From Hyphomicrobiales bacterium (GTDB taxonomy: Bacteria > Pseudomonadota > Alphaproteobacteria > Rhizobiales > Rhizobiaceae): a stretch of 64,000 bases of DNA. The position numbers and the translations under genes are program-made. Each line of letters starts with the position of its first letter. Position 1 is the first letter of the stretch. The notes beneath the pieces were generated by a model. That model had not been told where the DNA came from, made no database searches, and saw only the letters and a program-made list of their open reading frames with translations. This document shows, one piece after another, positions 26,038-34,228 of the stretch. The stretch is from assembly GCA_900470195.1 (NCBI GenBank), contig UEIJ01000001.1, positions 372,001-436,000 of the forward strand, in the 5' to 3' direction.

Positions 26038-26636
26038 AGCACGCGCACTCCCACGAAAGCGGAGAACGCCATCGACAGAAGGCCCGTGACGATGAAGGCG
26101 ATGCCGAGGCCCTGCAAGCCTTCGGGAACGTTGGCGTAGCGCAATCGCTCGCGGACCGCCGCCAGCGTGACGATCGCAAGCGCCCAGCCGATGCCTGTGC
26201 CGACGCCGTAAACCGTGCTTTCGGCAAGGTCATATTGCCGCTCGACCATGAACAGGCTGCCGCCGATGATGGCGCAGTTGATGGCGAGAAGCGGTAGGTA
26301 GATGCCAAGCGCGCTATAAAGAGCGGGCACGTAGCGATCGAGCAGCATTTCGATGATCTGCACCATCGCCGCGACGATGCCGATGAAGGTGATGAGCCGC
26401 ATGAAGCCGAGATCGACATCCGGCAGGCCGGCCCAGCCGAGTGCACCTGCGCTGAGAACATGGGCATGCAGCAGATAGTTCAAGGGGACGCTGATCGACT
26501 GCACCACGATCAGCGCCACGCCCACGCCGAATGCCGTTTCCACGCGCTTGGAGACGGCGAGGAAGGTGCACATGCCGAGGAAGAAGGACAGCGCCAGATT
26601 CTCTTCGAAAATGGAGCGCTGGAACAGTTCGATCAT
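26034..26636 (-). CDS. nqrE: Na+-NQR subunit E
   Basis: This 200-residue integral membrane subunit has six helices. The N-terminal sequence [20 protein letters not shown] contains the Cys of the membrane iron site shared with Nqr[17 protein letters not shown] is the second conserved Cys region. Length matches NqrE of Vibrio. It is coupled to nqrD upstream and nqrF downstream by four-base overlaps. Confidence 0.92.
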   Translation of the reverse strand: MIELFQRSIFEENLALSFFLGMCTFLAVSKRVETAFGVGVALIVVQSISVPLNYLLHAHVLSAGALGWAGLPDVDLGFMRLITFIGIVAAMVQIIEMLLDRYVPALYSALGIYLPLLAINCAIIGGSLFMVERQYDLAESTVYGVGTGIGWALAIVTLAAVRERLRYANVPEGLQGLGIAFIVTGLLSMAFSAFVGVRVL

Positions 26637-27292
26637 GTCTCCGCCGCCCTTTCCTGCTCGCGCAGCTCGAACTCGGGCGCTTCCGTCTGGGCCGGTCGCA
26701 GGCTGCGAACGGCCCAGACGAGAAGCCCCAGAATGATGAAGGCGCTCGGTGCGAGCAGCATCAGGCGCAGCGGCTGATACCAGCCGCCGTCGGCGACCAG
26801 CGGCAGCACGCCGATGCCGAACAGGCTGCCCGAGCCGAACAGTTCGCGGATCGCCGCGACCGTCAGCAGGACGAGGCTGTAGCCCAGCCCGTTGCCGACG
26901 CCGTCCACCATGCTGGGTAACACTGGATTGTGCAGCGCATAGGCTTCGGTGCGGCCGAGCACGATACAGTTGGTCGCGATCAGCGACACGAACACCGTCA
27001 GCCGCTGGCTCATCTCATAGGCAAAGGCCTGCAGAAACTGGTCGGCGACGATGACCAGGGAGGCGATGATGGTGATCTGCAGGATGATGCGGACGGAGGA
27101 CGGGATATGGCGGCGGATCGCGCTGATGATGCCGGCCGAAAGGCCGAGCACGACGGTCAGGGCGATCGACATGGTGAGAGCGGTCGACATCGATGTCGTG
27201 ACCGCGAGCGCCGAGCAGATGCCGAGAATGTGCACGGTGACAGGGTTCTTGTCGACGAGAGGGTCGGTCAGGTTGCGGAAGGCGATCGTCAC
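26633..27292 (-). CDS. nqrD: Na+-NQR subunit D
   Basis: This 219-residue integral membrane subunit is homologous to NqrE and placed in the membrane in opposite topology. It has the conserved Cys-containing blocks [13 protein letters not shown] and [17 protein letters not shown], which build the iron centre with NqrE. The start is GTG at 27292, overlapping the nqrC stop as GTGA, with GGAG seven bases upstream. Longer frames into nqrC are discarded. Confidence 0.92.
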   Translation of the reverse strand: MTIAFRNLTDPLVDKNPVTVHILGICSALAVTTSMSTALTMSIALTVVLGLSAGIISAIRRHIPSSVRIILQITIIASLVIVADQFLQAFAYEMSQRLTVFVSLIATNCIVLGRTEAYALHNPVLPSMVDGVGNGLGYSLVLLTVAAIRELFGSGSLFGIGVLPLVADGGWYQPLRLMLLAPSAFIILGLLVWAVRSLRPAQTEAPEFELREQERAAET

Positions 27293-28107
27293 CGGATTTC
27301 TCCTTTCTTCAATTTGTCGAGGAAAGGTCCAAAGCCGTGCTCGCTCATCCAGAATTCGAGCATGTCGGAGATCGCATAGCCGGTGACGCTGGCCCCGGAG
27401 ATGCCGTCGACCTCGTAGGGGCCGCTGGCATTTCCGCGCACCACGGAAATAGCGAAATCGCCATCGTCGAAGATGCGCTTGCCCGCCCATTGCGCCTGCC
27501 AGCCATCCTCGGCGATACGAGCGCCGAGGCCCGGCGTTTCTCCCTGTTCGTAGACAGTGAAGGCGGCGACCGTGTCGAGATCGGCTTCCAGCGCCAGATA
27601 GGCGCGGATGGTCGACTGATATCCCGCGCCGCGAACCGGAAGCACGACGAGCGCCAGATCGTCGCCGCGGCGCAGAAGGTAGACGAGCGCGTGATTCTCA
27701 CGGCGGCCGAGACCCGCGAGGTCGTCCGCGCGTGGTACGGTCGTGCTTCTTTCAGTATCCGCCGCCGCGGCGCGCTGATCGAAGCTCGCCGGGTCGATAT
27801 CGGCGGCGACCGTTCCGCTGGCGAGGTCGATGACGAGTGTTTCGACGCCGCTCGCGCCGGATTCCTTTAATATCTCGCCGATCCCGGGCAGGTTCTCCAG
27901 CATTGCGACCATGCGGCCCTGTTGCTGGGCGGCGATATTGGCCTGCTGGATCGGACGCAGGGTGACAGTCGCGACCGAGACGGTCACGCCGCAGCCGATG
28001 GCCACCAGCAGCGACATGCCGATCGTCTTGACGCGATCGGTGTTCGGCCGGTCCAGAAAGCCGCGCCAGAGACCTGATCGACGGCTGCCGGGAGGGGTAT
28101 CAGCCAT
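27289..28107 (-). CDS. nqrC: Na+-NQR subunit C (FMN-bearing)
   Basis: The subunit has 272 residues, with one N-terminal helix ([21 protein letters not shown]) and a periplasmic FMN_bind domain. The flavinylation motif is [10 protein letters not shown] near residue 235. Vibrio NqrC carries SGAT with FMN on the Thr. Here the acceptor position is Ser, which ApbE can also modify in related proteins. [17 protein letters not shown] is the typical preceding block. It overlaps nqrB by eight bases. Confidence 0.92.
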   Translation of the reverse strand: MADTPPGSRRSGLWRGFLDRPNTDRVKTIGMSLLVAIGCGVTVSVATVTLRPIQQANIAAQQQGRMVAMLENLPGIGEILKESGASGVETLVIDLASGTVAADIDPASFDQRAAAADTERSTTVPRADDLAGLGRRENHALVYLLRRGDDLALVVLPVRGAGYQSTIRAYLALEADLDTVAAFTVYEQGETPGLGARIAEDGWQAQWAGKRIFDDGDFAISVVRGNASGPYEVDGISGASVTGYAISDMLEFWMSEHGFGPFLDKLKKGEIR

Positions 28108-28906
28108 ATCGCCTCGCCCTCCGTTTCACATGGACGGTCACGACCAGGAAGTCGATCAACGGCGCAAAGATGCTGCTCATCAGGATGGCGAAGATCGCGG
28201 CTCCGAAAGCCGAGCCGGCCTGCGAGAAAAGGCCGATGAGCAGGCCGGTCAAGATCCCCTGTGCCCAGCGGCCGGGATTGGTGGCGGCGGAGCAGACCGG
28301 ATCTGCCGCCAGGAAAAGGATAGCGCAGCCGATGGCGCCCGAGAGCAGGAGAGACGCGACGTCCTGACCCTGCATCCAGCTGGACAAGACCATTGCACCG
28401 ACAATGGCAAGCAGCAGACGCCATGACGCCTGCCCGCTGAGGAGCAGGAGAAGCGCTGCCGGCGCCAGGGCGGCGACAGGAATGTCGGGACCAGTCCGAT
28501 AATCGAAATCGGTGAAGGAGAACATCAGGAAAGCCAGTGCCGCGACTGCCGGATGCACGAAATTGCGTCCGCGTCCGCCAAACACCTGTTCGGCGATCAC
28601 CACGCCGAAGCTGATCCCCAGAGCCAGTTGCCAAAGCGGCGCGTCGACAGGAACGAGGAGCGCGATCAGGGTGGCGGTGATTATGCCGTCGAGCCCGATC
28701 CCGATGCCTCGCACGCGGGCGAAAACAAACTGCCAGCCGACCGTCACGACGAGAGCCAGCAATAGCCGTATGGCGAAGGCTGAACCGGCGAAGGAAAGTA
28801 TGAGCGCAACCGGCGCAATCAGGCCCAGAAGCGCGGGCATAACCGCGCTGGCCAATGGGATATGTGCGAAGCGCCCGGCGCGCAAATCCTGCAGAAAAGC
28901 GGTCAT
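28100..28906 (-). CDS. nqrB: Na+-NQR subunit B, compact form without the SGAT motif
   Basis: The subunit has 268 residues versus roughly 410 in Vibrio NqrB. Conserved blocks are clear: IALLVPVDAPLWQLALGISFGVVIAEQVFGG..RNFVHPAVAALAFL in the centre, then LFLAADPVCSAATNPGRWAQGIL and [22 protein letters not shown] at the end. Missing are the ~100-residue N-terminal part and the loop of about 50 residues that carries DGYSGAT with the covalent FMN threonine. Here FSFTDFDYRTGPD runs straight into the next helix. The subunit could be a genuinely reduced NqrB/RnfD-like version. It is coupled to nqrA and nqrC by overlaps, and no frame break is seen. Confidence 0.88.
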   Translation of the reverse strand: MTAFLQDLRAGRFAHIPLASAVMPALLGLIAPVALILSFAGSAFAIRLLLALVVTVGWQFVFARVRGIGIGLDGIITATLIALLVPVDAPLWQLALGISFGVVIAEQVFGGRGRNFVHPAVAALAFLMFSFTDFDYRTGPDIPVAALAPAALLLLLSGQASWRLLLAIVGAMVLSSWMQGQDVASLLLSGAIGCAILFLAADPVCSAATNPGRWAQGILTGLLIGLFSQAGSAFGAAIFAILMSSIFAPLIDFLVVTVHVKRRARRYG

Positions 28907-30150
28907 ATCGCCTTCTCCAGCTCATCGAGCGTCGCCCTCAGCAAGGCTCCGTAATCCGTGCCGGAACCGTCGACATGGCCGAGCAGGGCGAGGTCTTCCT
29001 CGACGATCTCCAGCGCCCCGAGTTTCGCGGCCGCTTCCACATCGCCGGTGCTGATAGCGCGCAGAAACGGCGCAGGCAGGATCCCGCAGGGTGCGGCCCG
29101 CTCATGGACGGCGTTGGGGATAAGCGGCGCAGGAAACCGCTCACCGGATGAGGTAAGGTAACGGGCGACGAAGGAGCGGCGGGCTGGATGTCCGTGCGGC
29201 ATGGCAGTGGCCTGCACGTCATAGCGCCGCAGGAAGTGCTCGACCATGCCGCAGAGTGGGGAGCCTGACAACAACTGGACTGCGGGGCTCACGAGCGTGC
29301 CCTCGAACAGATCGCGCAGATTGGCTCCTGGAGGCACAAGAGCCAGACGCGGCGTGCGGGTTCCCGGGCCCGTCAGTGCGACGACGCGCTGCGTCCAGAT
29401 CCGGCCCGTATCCAGAAGACAGCCGATCGCGATCACATCCTAATAGCCGATATGCCAGACCATCCGGGTGGCATCGACAGGGTGAATGTGATGGATATGC
29501 GTTCCTGCAAGTCCTGCCGGATGCCTGCCGGAGAAGGCGACCGATTTGGTGCCGTCCACCACAGGTAGCGACGCATCATTGCCATGACAGATGTAAACCG
29601 GGCCGTCGGTGAGGTGGCACAGCGCCGCGGCACCCAAACGGAACCATGTTTCGAAGCGTTTTATGACCGGCGCCGGATCGCCCGCCAGCGGCGCCGTGTC
29701 CATGGCGGTGAGGAAGATCGCGTCGGGGATTTTTGCGGGATCGGCGATCCGCCCGAACGGGCGAGTGCGAAAGGACTGCCAGCAACCGCTCGTCATCAGA
29801 AGCGACTGCATTGCTTCTCGATCCGGCTGCGCGGGCCGGTCGAATCGGATGCCATCATCCCCATCAATATCGATGACGATCGAATCGAGGCTTCTGCGCC
29901 GGCCATGTGAGATTGCCCGGACCGTTCCGGAAAGGGGGGCAGTGTAGCTAAGGTCGGGGCGTCGACGGTCCGTAAAAAGCCGCTGCCCCGCTAGCACGCA
30001 TTGCCCTTCCGCGACGTCGAAGATGGGGCGCAGGTCAGGATAGTCATCGCCAAGAAGCGCAGCCGAGCGAACCGCAACTTCTTCGTCGATCGTCTCTGCC
30101 GGTTTGCCTTCCCACCGAAGATCGATGCCGCCTTTTACCCTCACCTGCAA
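28903..30150 (-). pseudogene. nqrA: Na+-NQR subunit A interrupted by an in-frame amber codon
   Basis: The full-length frame runs 415 codons from a TTG at 30150 (GGAGG ten bases upstream). NqrA blocks begin at once: VKGGIDLRW, AALLGDDYPDLRPIF, YTAPLSGTVRAI. At 29440-29442 the reading frame meets TAG inside the block WHIGY*DVIAIGCLL, where NqrA proteins have a Gln (YQDVIAIG). The frame then continues unbroken to 28903, with normal NqrA sequence (RVVALTGPGTRTPRL, PLIPNAVHERAAPCGILPAPFLRA). One C-to-T change in CAG explains it. Without readthrough or suppression the C-terminal third is lost. It is the promoter-proximal gene of the operon, preceded by an FNR box. Confidence 0.85.
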
Positions 30151-30244
30151 TACTGACGCCCCTCCGATTATGTTCAACTCAACCCGGTTTCGCCCGAAAC
30201 ATTGACGGCCTCCGATAAGATTATGGAGGTCGACGGCAGTGCCA

Positions 30245-30258
30245 TTGATTATGATCAA
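30245..30258 (-). promoter_or_regulatory. FNR/FixK-type box upstream of nqrA
   Basis: TTGATTATGATCAA matches the TTGAT-N4-ATCAA consensus of Fnr, Anr and FixK regulators in all ten defined positions. It lies 95 bp before the nqrA start and would place the nqr operon under oxygen-responsive activation. No -10 was assigned. Confidence 0.75.
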
Positions 30259-30327
30259 TTTGCAAAGCGATCTGGGTAACTGTGATATGCGCTATAGGTC
30301 GTATCGCTGCAGGTACCTTTATCCTGC

Positions 30328-30358
30328 GATCAACCGAGCGGCGCGGGCTCGGTTGATC
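30328..30358. terminator. Strong hairpin between the DUF1269 gene and nqrA
   Basis: A perfect 12-bp inverted repeat (GATCAACCGAGC / GCTCGGTTGATC) with a 7-nt loop lies 28 bp after the DUF1269 stop and 70 bp before the FNR box. There is no U-tract, so termination is probable but not certain. It would insulate the usp-DUF1269 unit from the nqr operon. Confidence 0.55.
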
Positions 30359-30385
30359 GTTCACGACAGGGCCGTTCAATATCCG

Positions 30386-30907
30386 TCAGGAGCCTGTAAC
30401 CGTTTGCGAAAGTGCGGCTCGCAATTTCTCTTCCTGTTCCGGCGAAAGCGACGTCTTGAGTACACGACCGCGCAACCCCTCGAACTCCGCCAGCACCTTT
30501 TCCGGCTGCACCTTTCGGACAAGCACGAACAATGCCGAGGAGTTGTTCGGGATCGTTTCGCCAAGAGATTTGATGAACGTGTCGTCGATGCCATAGTCAG
30601 CGAGCGAGCCGGACAAGGCGCCAACACCAGCCCCCGTCAGGCCACCGATGGCGATGCCGGCAAGCGGATTGAGGAACAAAAGCCCCACCAGACCGCCCCA
30701 CAACGTGCCCGACAGCAGGCCTGACGCCGCCCCAAGGGTTGTCAGATTAAGGCTCTGCTTGAGATGAACCTTGCCTTCGCCGTCACGAACGACGACGACG
30801 GCATCCTCCAGATCGACCAGATACTCTTTTCTCAGGGCGGCGAGTTTGAGAAGCACCTTGTCGGCTTCATCAACCGTATCGAAACCGACGACTATCAGAT
30901 CGGACAT
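30386..30907 (-). CDS. DUF1269 family membrane-associated protein
   Basis: The protein has 173 residues. The N-terminal domain (LIVVGFDTVDEADKVLLKLA) is followed by a Gly-rich hydrophobic hairpin (GLVGLLFLNPLAGIAIGGLTGAGVGALSGSLADYG) and a C-terminal alpha/beta part (SSALFVLVRKVQPEKVLAEF). This layout matches the DUF1269 family, often found with universal stress proteins. Function unknown. It lies 73 bp after the usp gene on the same strand, and GGAG precedes the ATG. Confidence 0.8.
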   Translation of the reverse strand: MSDLIVVGFDTVDEADKVLLKLAALRKEYLVDLEDAVVVVRDGEGKVHLKQSLNLTTLGAASGLLSGTLWGGLVGLLFLNPLAGIAIGGLTGAGVGALSGSLADYGIDDTFIKSLGETIPNNSSALFVLVRKVQPEKVLAEFEGLRGRVLKTSLSPEQEEKLRAALSQTVTGS

Positions 30908-30980
30908 GCTTTGTTCTCCTGTGTTGTCATCACTTTTTCCGTAGCTTCCCGGGCCACCTGCCCTGCCCAGCGATAAGTCT

Positions 30981-31829
30981 TTATCGCGAGAGAAAGATCG
31001 GGACTGTCGGGTTGGCCAGAATGGTACGAGTTGCGCTACCGAAAACGAATTCGGTGATCCGGGACTGCCCGTAGGCGCCCATGACCATCATATCGGCACC
31101 AAGCTCTTCTGCCCGGGATAGAATAAGATCACCGGCATTGTCGCCTTCCAGTCGGTCAAGCGTCACCCTGATCCCGTGGCGTGCGAGGTGGAGAGCGATA
31201 TCGCTTCCGGGATCTTCCCCCAGAAGCCTTGCAACCTTGGGCTCGGGAACAACAACAACGTGAACGGCGCGAGCAGTTGTAAGGAATGCCATTGAATCCG
31301 CTATGGCGCGGGCCGCTTCCCGGCTGGCATTCCATCCGATCACGATGGTTTCGGGGATGGCGCTGTCACCTGGCCAGGTGGCAGGCAAAAGGATCGAGGG
31401 TCGACCGGAGGCAAAGATGATATCCTCCGAAACCGTAAGAGCTGTCTCCGCACGAGCCGGATCTCGCCCCGTTCCGACGATGGCCAGAGAGGCATGCCGG
31501 GCGTGCAACATGAGCGCTTCGCCCGTTTCATGAGAACATATCCGCAGTTCGCAGTTTACACCGCTGGCGGAGGCAATCTCCGAAAGGATCTTCCGAAGCT
31601 GCTCTTCGGCGTCGTGTCGGCGCTTCTCGAAAGCGGTTATCATGCTGTCGATCGCAGCCCCCCGGGCGAAGCCATGCGAGGGAGTTGCGATCAAATCTTC
31701 CGGCACAAAAGCAACAACGACGTGTGCATCCCATACACGTGCAAGTGAAACAGCATAATCGATATAGACCCGGCAGACAGAAGCTTCCGCTGTGTCGATA
31801 TAAACGACAATATCTTTTGGCGTATTCAT
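30981..31829 (-). CDS. Universal stress protein, two tandem Usp domains
   Basis: The protein has 282 residues. The first Usp domain (KDIVVYIDTAEASVCRVYI...) is degenerate. The second starts near residue 155 (ETIVIGWNASREAARAI) and ends with the nucleotide-binding G-x2-G-x9-G-(S/T) pattern in MVMGAYGQSRITEFVFGSA. Tandem Usp proteins act in energy-limited or anoxic survival. The gene is preceded by the shared 16-bp palindrome (31883-31898), 54 bp before its ATG, and is followed by the DUF1269 gene. Confidence 0.87.
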   Translation of the reverse strand: MNTPKDIVVYIDTAEASVCRVYIDYAVSLARVWDAHVVVAFVPEDLIATPSHGFARGAAIDSMITAFEKRRHDAEEQLRKILSEIASASGVNCELRICSHETGEALMLHARHASLAIVGTGRDPARAETALTVSEDIIFASGRPSILLPATWPGDSAIPETIVIGWNASREAARAIADSMAFLTTARAVHVVVVPEPKVARLLGEDPGSDIALHLARHGIRVTLDRLEGDNAGDLILSRAEELGADMMVMGAYGQSRITEFVFGSATRTILANPTVPIFLSR

Positions 31830-31882
31830 TCCATCTCCCCGTCGCCCGCCTGCTTGACCAACTTAACGATCGATTATCATTA

Positions 31883-31898
31883 GTCAACAGCTGATGAT
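31883..31898 (-). promoter_or_regulatory. Shared island palindrome, copy a (usp promoter)
   Basis: On the minus strand this reads ATCATCAGCTGTTGAC, followed by T and, a little further on, GATAAT. It is the same palindrome as at 37656, 39157, 46554, 58190, 58538 and 58560. It lies 54 bp upstream of the usp start. Confidence 0.7.
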
Positions 31899-31942
31899 AA
31901 GACCGATGGAGATATGTCCCCTGGCTCAGTTCCAGCCTGCAT

Positions 31943-32134
31943 TCAATTCCTGCGCGATCGCGACAGGTGACCGGATGAGGTCTCCTCGGGCTTGATGCCT
32001 TCTGGCGCCTCAATCTCGTTCGTCGGGTGAGGCTCTGCGACTGTGCTCGGAGCAGGCCACTCACAATTCGTCTGATGTTTCTGCACCCGGCGCTTCTTCC
32101 GCACCGCCACAGTGAACGACTTTACTTGTTTCAT
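31943..32134 (-). CDS. Small basic hypothetical protein
   Basis: A 63-codon frame begins MKQVKSFTVAVRKKRRVQKH, with GAGG five bases before the ATG. It is only seven bases downstream of the hdeD-like gene on the same strand. Its N-terminus is Lys/Arg-rich, and the remainder is Pro/Glu-rich with no hydrophobic segment. No family is recognised. The close spacing and SD support translation, but the frame is short and could be chance. Confidence 0.4.
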   Translation of the reverse strand: MKQVKSFTVAVRKKRRVQKHQTNCEWPAPSTVAEPHPTNEIEAPEGIKPEETSSGHLSRSRRN

Positions 32135-32141
32135 GACGACC

Positions 32142-32744
32142 TCAGGCTCTGTGTCGTTTATCGATGATCTCGCTTGAAGTCGGCGATCGCCGCAGTGCAA
32201 GCGCCAATGCACTCAGGCCGCAACCGGTGATCAGCAGATCGATCGCCAGCAGCGCGCCGATGATCCAGAGGCTGTTGACGGGCCAGCCCATCAGAATGAC
32301 CATTGAAACGAGGACGGTGGTGGCGCCTGCCGCAACCAGCCAGCCCCAACCCGAAACAGGTCGAACCGCCAGACCTGCGGCAAATCTGACAATGCCTGCG
32401 ACCAGCAGGCTGAGCGCCATGAGCAGCGTGAGGACGCTGGATGCCAATACCGGATTCCAGAATGTGACAAGGCCCGCCGACACATACAACGCGCCGATTG
32501 CGATCAACCCGAGCAAATGGCTCCGACGCTTCATCTGAACGGCGAAGACGATATGCGCCGCACCGGCCAGCAGCATCGTAACGCCCACAAAAAGCACCGA
32601 AACGACTGTCGCCAGCAGAAGATTGGACAGGGCGGCAAACGCAATCAAGAGAAGTGCTATGCCTGCGGCCAACAGCCACTGCCATCGCGACCGTAACAGT
32701 CGCAGATCGGTGGAATCGAGCATTCTGAAGTTCATGGTCGTCAT
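32142..32744 (-). CDS. HdeD-family membrane protein
   Basis: This 200-residue integral membrane protein has six helices arranged in pairs (WLLAAGIALLLIAFAAL, TVVSVLFVGVTMLLAGAAHIV, LLGLIAIGALYVSAGLVTF and others). Spacing and length match HdeD (DUF308), linked in E. coli to acid resistance. The start has AGGAGG eight bases upstream. It follows the lipase-like gene by 37 bp and precedes the small basic protein gene. Confidence 0.82.
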   Translation of the reverse strand: MTTMNFRMLDSTDLRLLRSRWQWLLAAGIALLLIAFAALSNLLLATVVSVLFVGVTMLLAGAAHIVFAVQMKRRSHLLGLIAIGALYVSAGLVTFWNPVLASSVLTLLMALSLLVAGIVRFAAGLAVRPVSGWGWLVAAGATTVLVSMVILMGWPVNSLWIIGALLAIDLLITGCGLSALALALRRSPTSSEIIDKRHRA

Positions 32745-32781
32745 GGGTTTTTCCTCCTGGAACTGCGGGTGTTCACGCGTG

Positions 32782-33900
32782 TCAGTTGCCGCCGACGATC
32801 TTGCCAGCCAGTATGAACGGGCTTGAAAGAACCGCACCGGCGGAATTGAACACGAAAGCTCCGGCTTGCCTGATGTTTTGCGGGTCGCCAGCGCCATTGC
32901 GAGCCGAGAGTTTCGGATAAAGCGCGGCGAGACCGACAAAACGATTGTGTCTGAAGCTATCGGAGGCCTCGACGTCCGATATATCGATCACCTGTACATT
33001 CGCCTTGCGCGTTGCCTCCTCGATTTTAGGATCCGTCACGTCGATCCTGCCCAGACGCTGACGTTCGGTAGATAGAAGTTCCGACACCTGCAGTGCCCTG
33101 TCGTCCCTGGACACAAGGATGGTCATGGGCGGGTTGAGTGGCCCTATCGCCGCCAATTGCGCTTCAAACACGTCAACGTCGATGTCTGGCGCCGCGAGCA
33201 CCACCTGCAGTCGGCGGATGACCGCATCCTTGCCTGTAAGCCGAAGCTGGCGCACCGCTTCCGTCGTCAGCCATCCTCCCATGCTGTGGCCGACGAGCGT
33301 GATCGGTCCCTGCGTCTGCTTGGCTGCAAGCGTGGTGAGCAGATCCGCCAACTGGTCGCGCGAAAACGTCACCGCATCCTTATCCGCGACGTAGCCGCTC
33401 AGAGCCCCTTCGGACGGCCAGGCAAACAGAATCGGAGCGGCGCCAGTGCCGGCATCCGCTGCCATTTGTGCGACGCGATAGACGGCCTCGGTGAAATTGG
33501 TGTTGTAGCCATGCACAAACACGCCAACGCTTGGCGGTTTGTCATTGCGTTTGCGCGTGACTTCGGCCTCGAATGTCACCGCGTCGAGGAGCTGCTGGTC
33601 TACGGTGACGAAGTCCGTCTTCGGGTTCGGCTTCGATTTCGGCCACTCGACATTGCCGGCCTTGTGACCCGGCGGGATAGATATCCTGTAGCGGATGTAG
33701 CTGACCTCACGGCTGCGCCCGGTCGTGTAGACACCGGCCGCGTCGCGCTTTCGCGTGGTTGCGACATAGACGGTAGTCAGCTTCGCCCCCTGGACGGTTT
33801 CAGCCGTTTGGGCAAGCAGTTCCGGGCCCGGACGCCCGGCACAGGCTGAAAGCAGGCTTGTCAGGAGAAGAAATACAAGTCGAAGACTGAATTCACGCAT
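32782..33900 (-). CDS. Alpha/beta-hydrolase lipoprotein (DUF900 type)
   Basis: The protein has 372 residues. The N-terminus MREFSLRLVFLLLTSLLSAC is a lipoprotein signal with lipobox LSAC. The hydrolase fold shows VFVHGYNTNF (oxyanion strand), FAWPSEGALSGY, and the nucleophile elbow GHSMGGWL with catalytic Ser. Asp and His candidates follow in APDIDVDVF and SFRHNRF. These blocks are typical of DUF900 esterase-like proteins. It is probably anchored in the outer or inner membrane, facing the periplasm. Substrate unknown. It lies 145 bp downstream of the fabI remnant on the same strand. Confidence 0.82.
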   Translation of the reverse strand: MREFSLRLVFLLLTSLLSACAGRPGPELLAQTAETVQGAKLTTVYVATTRKRDAAGVYTTGRSREVSYIRYRISIPPGHKAGNVEWPKSKPNPKTDFVTVDQQLLDAVTFEAEVTRKRNDKPPSVGVFVHGYNTNFTEAVYRVAQMAADAGTGAAPILFAWPSEGALSGYVADKDAVTFSRDQLADLLTTLAAKQTQGPITLVGHSMGGWLTTEAVRQLRLTGKDAVIRRLQVVLAAPDIDVDVFEAQLAAIGPLNPPMTILVSRDDRALQVSELLSTERQRLGRIDVTDPKIEEATRKANVQVIDISDVEASDSFRHNRFVGLAALYPKLSARNGAGDPQNIRQAGAFVFNSAGAVLSSPFILAGKIVGGN

Positions 33901-34045
33901 TTACTGAAACCAAACAATGTCTAGTGCTGTGGAACCATCGCGCCTTTCGGAACAACAGCGTTCAGGCCTGCCGCCGCTAAAGGCGGCGTCAGTATTTTCG
34001 GGGCACCAGATTGTCCCATCCGGCCAGGCCGTGATGTGGAACCCG

Positions 34046-34225
34046 TTATCGGCGTAGACAACCGAACCGGGGAGCTGCGAGCCGCGCCATCCGGATGAAG
34101 GAATGGCAGGACACATCCATGGCCAATGCAAAGCCCTCGGCCGCGCAGCCGGCAGCAATCGACGCTTCGTTGGCGATGCCGACCACAAGGCCACGTATTC
34201 CGGACAGACCGATAGTCGCAGTCAT
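34046..34225 (-). pseudogene. fabI: Remnant of enoyl-ACP reductase fabI
   Basis: The frame starts three bases after the ackA stop. Its first residues are FabI-like (GIRGLVVGIANEASIAAGCA). It then jumps directly to a block found near residue 120 of FabI (EGFALAMDVSCHSFIRMARL) and ends after about 60 codons. About 85 internal residues and the whole C-terminal half, including the Tyr-Lys catalytic pair, are gone. The pta-ackA-fabI order is common in alphaproteobacteria, so this is a decayed member of that operon, not a new gene. Confidence 0.82.
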
Positions 34226-34228
34226 TAA

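Noticed and set aside
26034-30150. RNF complex instead of Na+-NQR
   Set aside because: The set has NqrA and NADH-binding NqrF with FAD and 2Fe-2S domains plus NqrM. The RnfB and RnfC ferredoxin-type subunits are absent.
33901-34194. 97-codon minus-strand frame downstream of ackA
   Set aside because: The FabI-like residues are in a different frame starting at 34225; this one is a by-product of the deletion with no recognisable family.
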